This document shows positions 1 through 6,470 of a stretch of DNA of 17,425 nucleotides, one piece after another. The stretch is from an uncultured Parafilimonas sp. Its GTDB lineage: Bacteria > Bacteroidota > Bacteroidia > Chitinophagales > Chitinophagaceae. Each line of letters begins with the position of its first letter. Position 1 is the first letter of the stretch. A model generated the notes under the pieces. That model was not told the DNA's origin. It did no database searches and worked only from the letters and a program-made list of their open reading frames with translations. The position numbers and the translations under genes are program-made. The DNA lies in the NCBI GenBank assembly GCA_937892395.1, contig CALAGJ010000014.1, positions 1 through 17,425 on the forward strand, written 5' to 3'.

Positions 1-334
1 CCGATCTTTCATCAATATCTTTAGGGTGGTTTCTAATGCTTTTAATTGTTTCTATAACCTGACCAATAGTCATATTTTCAGGGTATCTACCAATTTGTGG
101 CATATAGCCAATTTGGTTACGATACTCAAATTGATTTTGTATGCTTTTATTATTAAAAAGGATGTCACCATTGTTTGGTATAACCATTCCCAAAATACTT
201 TTTATCAAACTTGTTTTGCCACAGCCATTAGGCCCAATTAAAGCAATGCATTCACCTTTCGCACAAGACAAATTGATATTATTTAGCACCTGCAGTTTGC
301 CAAACCTTTTTGATATGTTTTTTAATTCTATCAT
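1..334 (-). CDS. nosF: NosF, ATP-binding subunit of the NosDFY ABC transporter (partial, C-terminus missing)
   Basis: The ATG at 334 opens a frame that runs off the left edge after 111 codons. The visible protein is the N-terminal part of an ABC ATPase: a Walker A motif GPNGCGKTS at residues 34-42 and a Q-loop in GYMPQ with Gln80. The signature motif and Walker B lie outside the window. Within this cluster the expected role is to energise NosDFY, which supports copper-site maturation of nitrous oxide reductase. The start codon overlaps the nosD stop as ATGA (334-331), so the two are probably translationally coupled. nosY would be expected just beyond the edge. The ABC ATPase identity is certain; the name NosF rests on context. 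Confidence 0.9.
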   Translation of the reverse strand, partial: MIELKNISKRFGKLQVLNNINLSCAKGECIALIGPNGCGKTSLIKSILGMVIPNNGDILFNNKSIQNQFEYRNQIGYMPQIGRYPENMTIGQVIETIKSIRNHPKDIDERS

Positions 335-1566
335 AGTTTAATTGGGTGCATTACAGGTTTTTTATCAACAAAAAAATCAGGTGTTAAACTGGGAATAATT
401 TTCTCCGATTTGTCTAAAAGTGAAATAATAAAACTTCTATAAAGTAGCATCGCAGGTGGATTTTTTTCAACAATTACTGAGAACAGGCTCAATGGATGAT
501 AAGGCATATCGCCAATATTATTTTTGTCTATATCATACCCTTCATATTTGTCCCAATAGTTTTCATTAAATGTGTTTAACACTAAACTGCCATTGGTTCC
601 TACATCAAATGTGTTTCCTAAAAAGTTATTTTTTTCTATAAGATTGTCCATACAGCTTGCTTGTATTTTCATTGCCCAACCATTGTCTTTAAACACATTA
701 TTTTTAACCTCAATTCTATTTGTACCTTCCATAAAAATGCCAGAAGTATTTTTCAAAAAATGGTTGCCCAATATGTAGCTGTCAGAGATTTCTTTTAGCA
801 ATAAACCATAAGCGGCATCGCCCCAATTTTGAGTAAATGTGTTGTCAATCATTATTACATTTTTAGTAAACATAACTGCAACTCCTGCACCATTGCTTTT
901 AAAAACGTTTGTGATATATGAGTCATTATTGGAAAACATAAAATGAAGTCCATACCTAATATTATTAGTAGAAATATTTCTCCAAATTATAGAGTGTGTA
1001 ACAAATTCAAAATAAATGCCGTCCCTATGTCCTTTTATATTATTTGCAATAATTTGTAAGCTGTCGCTTTTCCAACAATGTATGCCATTTCCAATTTGTT
1101 GTTCCTCCCTTCCAAAAGCAATAATCTTATTCCCTTTTACTAGACAATTTTTGCAGTATTGCAAATAAATTCCAAAAAAATTATCGTAGAGTTGGTTATT
1201 AAGAATAGAAACATTGCTGCTATTATATATTTTAATTCCCCCCGGGTCATCTAGTGTTGCAAAACCTGAATGCTGTATATAAAATCCAGTAATAGTTACA
1301 TTATTTGCTTTCACAGATAAAACCTCAAATTTTTTCTCTCCATCCAGAATTGGGTAACCGATGCCCTTTAAAAAAATCGATTTAGTAATGCAAAGATTTC
1401 CTTCTTTATAAATTCCTTTCTCTACAACAATAGTATCGCCATTGTTGCAGGCAATCAAAGCGGGCTTAATGGCTGAGAATAATTGATTTTTCCCAACCAT
1501 AATTGTTTTGGTGTTTGCTTTTAATACAAACAAAAAAACACTCGCTAAAAAAAATAAGATTTTCAA
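331..1566 (-). CDS. nosD: NosD, periplasmic right-handed beta-helix protein for NosZ copper-site maturation
   Basis: 411 aa. Residues 1-19 form a Sec signal peptide (hydrophobic FFLASVFLFVL core). The mature part is a parallel beta-helix of the CASH/NosD type, shown by repeated Asn-rich rungs such as NNVTITGFYI, NVSILNNQLYDN, NCLVKGNKI and IEVKNNVFKDNG. The C-terminal part has the NosD-type sequence NENYWDKYEGYDIDKNNIGDMPYHP. NosD is the periplasmic partner of the NosFY membrane complex and is thought to receive copper from NosL and pass it to NosZ. It starts 2 nt after the NosL fusion gene and ends in an ATGA overlap with nosF, so it belongs to one transcript with them. The length is usual for the family. 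Confidence 0.95.
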   Translation of the reverse strand: MKILFFLASVFLFVLKANTKTIMVGKNQLFSAIKPALIACNNGDTIVVEKGIYKEGNLCITKSIFLKGIGYPILDGEKKFEVLSVKANNVTITGFYIQHSGFATLDDPGGIKIYNSSNVSILNNQLYDNFFGIYLQYCKNCLVKGNKIIAFGREEQQIGNGIHCWKSDSLQIIANNIKGHRDGIYFEFVTHSIIWRNISTNNIRYGLHFMFSNNDSYITNVFKSNGAGVAVMFTKNVIMIDNTFTQNWGDAAYGLLLKEISDSYILGNHFLKNTSGIFMEGTNRIEVKNNVFKDNGWAMKIQASCMDNLIEKNNFLGNTFDVGTNGSLVLNTFNENYWDKYEGYDIDKNNIGDMPYHPLSLFSVIVEKNPPAMLLYRSFIISLLDKSEKIIPSLTPDFFVDKKPVMHPIKL

Positions 1567-1568
1567 GG

Positions 1569-2579
1569 TTAATATTTATTAAGTTGATTCCAATTGACAA
1601 CATTTGTATTCATTTTTTTTGAATACTCAATTGCTATATCTCTACTAATAAATGCAGCAATATTGCCACCCATCGGACTTTTAATATTTTCAGACTTTAG
1701 AAAAAAACCATTGTTGGCATTAAACAACTGAAGATGATTATTAAAGTCAGACACTATAACAGCACTAAATTTATTTGCACTATTTTCTTTCATAAAGTTC
1801 TGCATACACTTAATGTCATCAAATTTATAAACACGCCCCTTTAATGAAATCACTTCACAAGCAAACTTAGCATCGGTAATACTCATTTTGCAATTATCAC
1901 AGTTATCTATATTAATACTAATAGGCACAGGTTTTTGAGAATTGCAAGCAGCTATCAATATTGCCATCAAAAGCATTGGTAATGTCCTACCTGCTTTACT
2001 TTTTCTTAAAATATTTTTCTCCTTTAAAAAAGCAATTATAGCAAGTAATCCTGTTGCCACAATAAGCCATCCCCCTGTATCGGGTATAGAATATGCTCCA
2101 AAATTCAGTAGTTGTTTAAAGCCTATTAATGGTGGTTGATAAGCCATTCCCGGAACTACAATAGCGGCATTAGGATTTAAATGATGACCATAGTTATATT
2201 CCCATCTCCAGAAATCAACCATTGAAATTATACCAAATAATATAAAGGCTATTAACCAGATGTATAAGCCTGTCTTTTTATTAATCAATGTAATTATAAT
2301 ACATAGCAAAGCATAAACACCAATAATATAAGGTAGTACAGTAAACTCAATAAAGTTTTCGGCGTGCAATGTTTCCATTCCAATGTAATGATTTAAACCA
2401 TTAATTATGTCTACATTGCCACCTAGTTTATTCGTGTAAATTAATAAACCTAACCCCTCTGGATATTGTGGGGCATTCAACTCTATTCTCCACAAAGGAA
2501 CAAAAAGCGAAATAAGTAAACAGACACAACAGAGTAGTAAGAGTATTCTTGATAGTGTTGAAAGCTTGCTGTTTTTCAT
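1569..2579 (-). CDS. nosL: Membrane domain fused to NosL copper chaperone, with internal lipobox
   Basis: 336 aa in one uninterrupted frame. The N-terminal half has about four hydrophobic segments (roughly residues 12-30, 80-99, 104-121 and 169-185) and a His/Trp-rich loop around 123-133; I do not recognise a function for it. After a basic linker (RKSKAGR, 192-198) comes a second signal-like stretch, LPMLLMAILIAAC, with a lipobox ending at Cys212. This is followed by a NosL domain: CDNCKM at 227-232, KFDDIKCM at 252-259 and SPMGG at 301-305. NosL is normally a separate lipoprotein copper(I) chaperone for NosZ maturation. An internal ATG at 1976 (Met202) has an AGGTAGGA stretch 8 nt upstream (1985-1992), so NosL might also be made separately. 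The NosL identity is strong; the fusion is the odd part. Confidence 0.88.
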   Translation of the reverse strand: MKNSKLSTLSRILLLLCCVCLLISLFVPLWRIELNAPQYPEGLGLLIYTNKLGGNVDIINGLNHYIGMETLHAENFIEFTVLPYIIGVYALLCIIITLINKKTGLYIWLIAFILFGIISMVDFWRWEYNYGHHLNPNAAIVVPGMAYQPPLIGFKQLLNFGAYSIPDTGGWLIVATGLLAIIAFLKEKNILRKSKAGRTLPMLLMAILIAACNSQKPVPISINIDNCDNCKMSITDAKFACEVISLKGRVYKFDDIKCMQNFMKENSANKFSAVIVSDFNNHLQLFNANNGFFLKSENIKSPMGGNIAAFISRDIAIEYSKKMNTNVVNWNQLNKY

Positions 2580-2592
2580 TGTGTTTTTTTTA

Positions 2593-2637
2593 AAAAGAAA
2601 AAGGAGCGTTGTGACAAGGCTTTTAACGCCCCTTTTT
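2593..2637 (-). terminator. Stem-loop terminator or attenuator between nosZ and the NosL fusion gene
   Basis: Arms 2598-2610 and 2625-2637 pair over 13 positions with one G-U pair in the minus-strand RNA, around a 14-nt loop. A T-rich run follows in the minus direction (complement of 2591-2600). It sits directly after the nosZ stop and ends about 15 nt before the next start codon. Partial read-through would give more cytochrome and nosZ message than maturation-gene message. Confidence 0.8.
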
Positions 2638-2647
2638 TGTGGTTACG

Positions 2648-4627
2648 CTATTTTGTTTCTGGAACAACTTTACCCAAACTAAATGTAAGCGGCACATTAC
2701 TGCCTGCTGGTGATACACGAACATAGCCCTGCATTTCTTGGTGTAATGCACTACAAAAATCTGTACAATACATAGGGAAGATTCCTACTCTGTCCGGAAT
2801 CCACTTTAATGTAGTGGTTTCTCCTGGCATAATTAAAAGCTCTGCATTAGCTGCACCTTTTATGCCAAAGCCGTGTGGCACATCCCAATCCTGCTCAAGA
2901 TTAGTAACGTGGAAATATACTTCATCACCCATCTTAATTCCTTCGATATTGTCAGGAGAGAAATGAGAGCGAATAGATGTCATATAAACGTGAACCTTAT
3001 TTCCTTCTCTAACAACCTTGGTTTCATTTTCACCTTTAGCAGCATAAGGATGTTTATTATCAGCAATCTTAAATATTTTTAATTGCCCGTTATTTCTAAT
3101 TAAATCGGCCGGTGCAGCTTGTGCATAGTGTGGTTCTCCAATAGTTGGAAAATCTAAAATCATTTGCATTTTATCACCACTTATATCATACAGCTGAGCT
3201 GACTGTGCTAATTCTGGCCCAGTTGGCAAGTACCTGTCCTTTGTAATTTTATTGTAAGCAATTAAATATTTTGGAGATGGTTTTCTAGTGTTGCCACCTG
3301 GAATACACAAGTGACCAACTGAGTAATAAGTTGGAACTCTATCAACAACTTTTAAATCTTTAATATTCCATTTCACCACCTCACTACTTACAAAGAATGA
3401 TGTGTAAGCATTTCCTTTGCCGTCAAACTCTGTGTGTAAAGGGCCTAATCCTGGTTTTTGAACTTCACCATATAAAGCGGCTTCATACTTCACAACAGGA
3501 ATACCACCAAACTCACCATCATATGATTTGGCAGTAATTGCTTGTTGTAGTTTATCGAAACTAAATACAGGAATTAAAGCAGCTAATTTTCCACTACCAA
3601 CAATATATTCCCCTGTTGGATCAACATCGCAACCGTGAGGTGATTTTGGGCAAGGAATAAAATAGCAGATATCCTTTAACTCTGCAACATCCAAAACAGT
3701 AACCTCATTCATCATTGTTGAAGTAGCCGTATGAGTTACATCGCTATAAACATTGTGTGCATATTTAACTGGCTGCTTTTTGCCTTTACCTGCTTTAATA
3801 TATTCTTCTGCTTTTTTCCAATTTACTGCCATGATAAAGTCTTTGTCTTTTTGAGAGGCATTAACTTCTAACATAGTGTTTGCTTGCTCTGTATTGTAGC
3901 AACTAAAGAAAAACCAGCCGTGAGATTTTGCCCTGCCACAACGTGCCAAATCAAAGTTTACACCAGGTGTTTTTAGCTGAAACGCAATTTTCATTTCACC
4001 ACTTGTCTGGTCAACACTAACAAAACTAATATGTCCTTTAAAATTTTGTTTGTATGAACTGATAGGCACATCCCCACTTACATCATCTGGGGGAACACTA
4101 AAACGAGTACCTGCAACAATATATTCAGAATTTTCTGTTCCAAAAGGTGAGCTATGGTTACCACCACTATTAGGTAATTCAAGTATTTCAGCAGTTCTAA
4201 AAGTTTTTAAGTCTATTCTAGCTAAACGTGGTGTATTATTAGCATTTGCAAAAATCCATTTACCATTAATTTCTCCATTTGTTTGCGACAGCTCTGTGTG
4301 ATGCAAGTCATCCCAAGGAATAAAACCGTGAGAAGTATTTAACATAGGCTTAGTTTCTTCACTGTAACCCCAACCTTTTTCAGGATCTACAGAAAAAACT
4401 GGTATCACTTTTAGCAATCTGCCACTCGGCAAACCATAAACACTCATTTGCCCACTAAATCCACCTGAAACAAAGTTGTAAAATTCATCATACTTACCAG
4501 GAGCTACATAAGCTTTTGCTGCTGCATCTCCACTTACAGCATCCGCTGAATTTTTTGGTTTGCAACCTGCAAACATCATCAAAGTTGAAAATATTACAGC
4601 TATTGATTGAAATGCCATTTTTTTCAT
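2648..4627 (-). CDS. nosZ: Nitrous oxide reductase, clade II type, Sec/lipoprotein signal
   Basis: 659 aa from the chosen start; it reduces N2O to N2 in the periplasm. The N-terminal propeller carries clade II type CuZ-region motifs: DDLHHTELS, ARCGRAKSHGWFF, CPKSPHGCDVDPTGEY, GLGPLHTEFDG, SVGHLCIPGG and EPHYAQ. The C-terminal cupredoxin domain has the CuA site, with His585 in DVPHGF and Cys621-x3-Cys625-x3-His629-x2-Met632 in CTDFCSALHQEM. The leader is Sec-type, without a twin arginine, and ends in FAGC (Cys22), so the enzyme may be lipid-anchored. The frame also has ATGs at 4663 and 4660 that overlap the cytochrome gene. I prefer 4627 because MKKM starts a normal signal peptide and leaves a 19-nt gap after the cytochrome stop. 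Confidence 0.97.
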   Translation of the reverse strand: MKKMAFQSIAVIFSTLMMFAGCKPKNSADAVSGDAAAKAYVAPGKYDEFYNFVSGGFSGQMSVYGLPSGRLLKVIPVFSVDPEKGWGYSEETKPMLNTSHGFIPWDDLHHTELSQTNGEINGKWIFANANNTPRLARIDLKTFRTAEILELPNSGGNHSSPFGTENSEYIVAGTRFSVPPDDVSGDVPISSYKQNFKGHISFVSVDQTSGEMKIAFQLKTPGVNFDLARCGRAKSHGWFFFSCYNTEQANTMLEVNASQKDKDFIMAVNWKKAEEYIKAGKGKKQPVKYAHNVYSDVTHTATSTMMNEVTVLDVAELKDICYFIPCPKSPHGCDVDPTGEYIVGSGKLAALIPVFSFDKLQQAITAKSYDGEFGGIPVVKYEAALYGEVQKPGLGPLHTEFDGKGNAYTSFFVSSEVVKWNIKDLKVVDRVPTYYSVGHLCIPGGNTRKPSPKYLIAYNKITKDRYLPTGPELAQSAQLYDISGDKMQMILDFPTIGEPHYAQAAPADLIRNNGQLKIFKIADNKHPYAAKGENETKVVREGNKVHVYMTSIRSHFSPDNIEGIKMGDEVYFHVTNLEQDWDVPHGFGIKGAANAELLIMPGETTTLKWIPDRVGIFPMYCTDFCSALHQEMQGYVRVSPAGSNVPLTFSLGKVVPETK

Positions 4628-4646
4628 AAATGTTAATTTTGTTTTG

Positions 4647-5129
4647 TTATTTAATACCATCATTTTTTCTCATAAATTCTAAAATACTTCTAGCATCTTC
4701 ATCCGTCAAACTTTGATTTGGCATTCGTACTAAGCATAGCTCAAGCATTGCTTTTGCTTCTGGGTCTTTGTTTATCATCGGATCAGGGTTAGTAATGAAA
4801 TTCATAATCCATTCTGGCTTACGTCGCGTTGTAACACCAGCCCAACCTGGCCCAACTAATTTTTCGCCAGTAAGTTTGTGACAAGAAGCACATTTTGTAT
4901 TAACGATTTTTTCTCCTGTAGCAGCTAATGCAGCATCAAGTTTGGGATCTATTTTAACATTATCTGCACTAAACTTACCCTCACCTCTTTTAGGGTCATA
5001 ATTTTCAGCATCAGGTACCATGCTTTTAGGTTTTTCCGTTGAATTAGCTGTGTTGCCGTTTTGATTGCCACAAGAAAATATCAATACAGATATCATACAA
5101 GTTAAAATCAAGAAATACATTCTTTTCAT
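4647..5129 (-). CDS. Monohaem class I c-type cytochrome lipoprotein, likely electron donor to NosZ
   Basis: 160 aa. The leader ends in the lipobox IFSC (Cys20). A low-complexity, Asn/Lys/Pro-rich linker follows to about residue 60. The haem c domain carries the CASCH haem motif (Cys80, Cys83, His84), and the likely distal ligand is Met136 in VRMPNQSLT. The C-terminal helix is DEDARSILEFMRKN. It is the first gene of the nos transcript, 19 nt ahead of the preferred nosZ start. A small cytochrome c next to clade II nosZ is a common arrangement in Bacteroidota, and its likely role is to pass electrons from the respiratory chain to the CuA site. The cytochrome identity is certain; the partner is inferred from position. 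Confidence 0.93.
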   Translation of the reverse strand: MKRMYFLILTCMISVLIFSCGNQNGNTANSTEKPKSMVPDAENYDPKRGEGKFSADNVKIDPKLDAALAATGEKIVNTKCASCHKLTGEKLVGPGWAGVTTRRKPEWIMNFITNPDPMINKDPEAKAMLELCLVRMPNQSLTDEDARSILEFMRKNDGIK

Positions 5130-5148
5130 AAATAATTAATTTTTTATG

Positions 5149-5156
5149 CAAAGTTA
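5149..5156 (-). promoter_or_regulatory. -7 promoter box of the nos operon
   Basis: The minus strand reads TAACTTTG, a perfect match to the Bacteroidota -7 consensus TAnnTTTG. It predicts a transcript start near 5144 and a leader of about 15 nt before the cytochrome ATG at 5129. No TTTG-type -33 box lies at the right distance; the palindrome at 5179-5194 occupies that place, as in an activator-dependent promoter. Confidence 0.75.
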
Positions 5157-5178
5157 TATGTATGCCAACTTTCTTCAA

Positions 5179-5194
5179 TATGACTTCAGTCATA
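5179..5194 (-). promoter_or_regulatory. Crp/FNR-superfamily operator (FNR/DNR-like palindrome) upstream of the nos operon
   Basis: TATGACTTCAGTCATA is a perfect palindrome with 6-bp arms and a 4-bp spacer. The TGAC-N4-GTCA core matches the half-site spacing used by FNR, NNR and DNR type regulators (TTGA[T/C]-N4-[A/G]TCAA). Its centre, 5186.5, is about 42 bp upstream of the start predicted from the -7 box, the classical class II activator position. This suggests induction by oxygen limitation or nitrogen oxides. The regulator gene is not in the window. Confidence 0.75.
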
Positions 5195-5425
5195 AGTATT
5201 CATTTTACTTTTTTTGAGTAAGATAAACCGCATAGGAACAATGTTGTAGTAGATTTAGTCAATAATGCTTGTAGTACTGCAGATAATGGTGTGGCGAGAA
5301 CCATGAGTTATACCCACCCAGCTCTGCTAAAGAAAAAAACAGCTGTTGCCAAAAAGGTTTGTCATTTTGTGTTGCTGCCAATTTTTAACTGCAATACTTT
5401 TTTGCTGCAATGCAGCTATACATTT

Positions 5426-5465
5426 TGGCACATTGCAAGCCTCGTACCTCGTTTGCAAAGAGCCA
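5426..5465. repeat. Imperfect stem-loop, 14-nt loop
   Basis: Arms 5426-5438 and 5453-5465 pair at 11 of 13 positions, with two symmetric A-A mismatches. The loop 5439-5452 (gcctcgtacctcgt) loosely resembles the GGCTTCG loop of the hairpins at 6006-6037 and 6325-6352. Confidence 0.45.
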
Positions 5466-5553
5466 GGCAATCACTCAAGCATAGCAAAAAAAAGACAGTC
5501 ATTCCAACCACCACCACCATTCCTTTATTGCAGTACAAAAATTGTCAGAAGCA

Positions 5554-5647
5554 TACTTAAACATAAAGTGCTATTATGTAATTTTTTACCAACCCTCATA
5601 CAAGTATGCCAAACAAAAAAAATCACATAATCACTTTATGTTAAGTA
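5554..5647. repeat. 94-nt long imperfect hairpin
   Basis: Left arm 5554-5579 and right arm 5625-5647 pair over about 23 bp (TACTTA, then ACATAAAGTG, then ATTATGT). A 1-nt and a 2-nt bulge sit on the left side. Pairing continues inward as an A run against a T run (about 5581-5587 with 5616-5623). The apical part holds CATAC-AA-GTATG (5597-5608). The total is about 30 paired positions. There is no coding potential. A palindromic repeat or the fold of a non-coding RNA are both possible. Confidence 0.65.
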
Positions 5648-5830
5648 GCCAACACAAGTATTTTAATAAAATACAGCCGTTTTTTTCTTTGCTATACTCA
5701 CCCACCCATTGTTTAACGAGCAGCAGTTTTTCAATTCAACTTTTGTAACAAAATTTCAGCATTTGGCTCTGCTACCCACCCGACCCATTTTCATTTGCCA
5801 GTAAAATAAAGCAGCTATACTTCAAGCCTT

Positions 5831-5957
5831 GTGATGCAATCAACTTCATTCATTACACTTCCATTACGTTACAGCGTTTCGTTCATTTCACTACGTTCCA
5901 TTCTCTACACTACCTTCCACTCATTTCAGTTACATTCATTTCAGCCCATTGCATCAC
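5831..5957. repeat. 127-bp unit bounded by perfect 10-bp inverted repeats
   Basis: GTGATGCAAT at 5831-5840 is exactly inverted as ATTGCATCAC at 5948-5957. The 107 bp between are almost purely pyrimidine-biased on the plus strand, with recurrent CATT, TTCATT and ACGTT words. They do not pair with each other, so this is a flanked block rather than a hairpin. Confidence 0.5.
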
Positions 5958-6005
5958 CACACAGCAACAGCCTTTCTTCAATCTCTCACAAGCCTTTGCT
6001 GCATT

Positions 6006-6037
6006 GGCTTTGGTGGCTTCGCAAATTTACCAAAGCC
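6006..6037. repeat. Perfect 9-bp stem-loop with GGCTTCGCAAATTT loop
   Basis: GGCTTTGGT (6006-6014) pairs exactly with ACCAAAGCC (6029-6037) around the loop GGCTTCGCAAATTT (6015-6028). The same 14 nt recur at 6333-6346 inside another hairpin with a different stem sequence. Confidence 0.6.
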
Positions 6038-6213
6038 CCTTTGCTTTTGTTCGTTACTTTCAGTCAGGCATTTGCTTTTTTGCTATGCTACAACAACACA
6101 TTGCTTTATTTTTCTGTAGCTTCTAACCCTTTCTAACGCTGCAAGAAGTTGATTGAATTTTTTCTTTTTTCTTTTCTTTTTTGAAGCAAGGAAATAGAAT
6201 TTGAAGTTTTCAT

Positions 6214-6432
6214 CTATTGTCCAGCGAGAGGCAAAAATATGCTCTCAAAAGTCGGCAAGGTCTGCACTTCACTTTGTTCCGTTTGCCTTTCGGTTTTTGC
6301 AAAAAAATCTTCCCCTGTTTTTGTCTTGCCAAGGCTTCGCAAATTTGGCAAGAAACAGGTAGTATTTTTCTTGCAAAAAACCTTGCCTTCCTTACCCACA
6401 CTGCATTTTGACTGCCTATCGCTGGTCAATAG
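6214..6432. repeat. 219-bp MITE-like palindromic element with 20-bp terminal inverted repeats and a central hairpin
   Basis: The ends 6214-6233 and 6413-6432 are inverted repeats matching at 18 of 20 positions. The sequence folds back again inside: GGCAAGG (6254-6260) faces CCTTGCC (6381-6387). A 91-nt hairpin occupies 6292-6382: arms 6292-6308/6364-6382 (17 bp, two 1-nt bulges), 6314-6320/6353-6359 (7 bp) and 6325-6332/6345-6352 (8 bp), with loop 6333-6344. GTTTTC lies 2 bp outside each end (6206-6211 and 6435-6440), possibly a target duplication. There is no transposase. A mobilised non-autonomous element or a structured RNA gene would both fit. Confidence 0.65.
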
Positions 6433-6470
6433 TGGTTTTCTGCCATTAGTAAAAATCAGTGGTAGTTTTT

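Larger units (their letters stand above)
5195..6470. other. Gene-poor, pyrimidine-skewed intergenic region rich in inverted repeats
   Basis: About 1.3 kb without a convincing gene. Short open frames exist on the plus strand (for example 5291-5560 and 5831-6136), but their translations are Ser/Phe/Leu/His/Cys-rich and lack domains or a conserved look. The plus strand is strongly C+T rich, with a T/C tract at about 6158-6182. The words CCCACCC and GCTCTGCTA recur near 5309-5327, 5699-5709 and 5766-5784. The main content is the set of inverted repeats listed separately. It separates the nos promoter from the DUF6943-like gene. Confidence 0.6.

Noticed and set aside
5291..5630. Overlapping 89- and 94-codon frames on the plus strand
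   Set aside because: Two frames are open over the same DNA, with cysteine-rich, low-complexity translations and runs from CCA repeats. Neither has a promoter or a recognisable motif.
5831..6136. A 101-codon open frame on the plus strand
   Set aside because: It is Ser/Phe/Leu/His-rich with no domain-like pattern, it spans the inverted-repeat block and a hairpin, and its openness follows from the pyrimidine-rich composition, which makes stop codons rare.
5426..6382. Retron or diversity-generating retroelement
   Set aside because: The long hairpins recall msd structures, but there is no reverse transcriptase gene, no paired template/variable repeats and no accessory protein of either system in the window.
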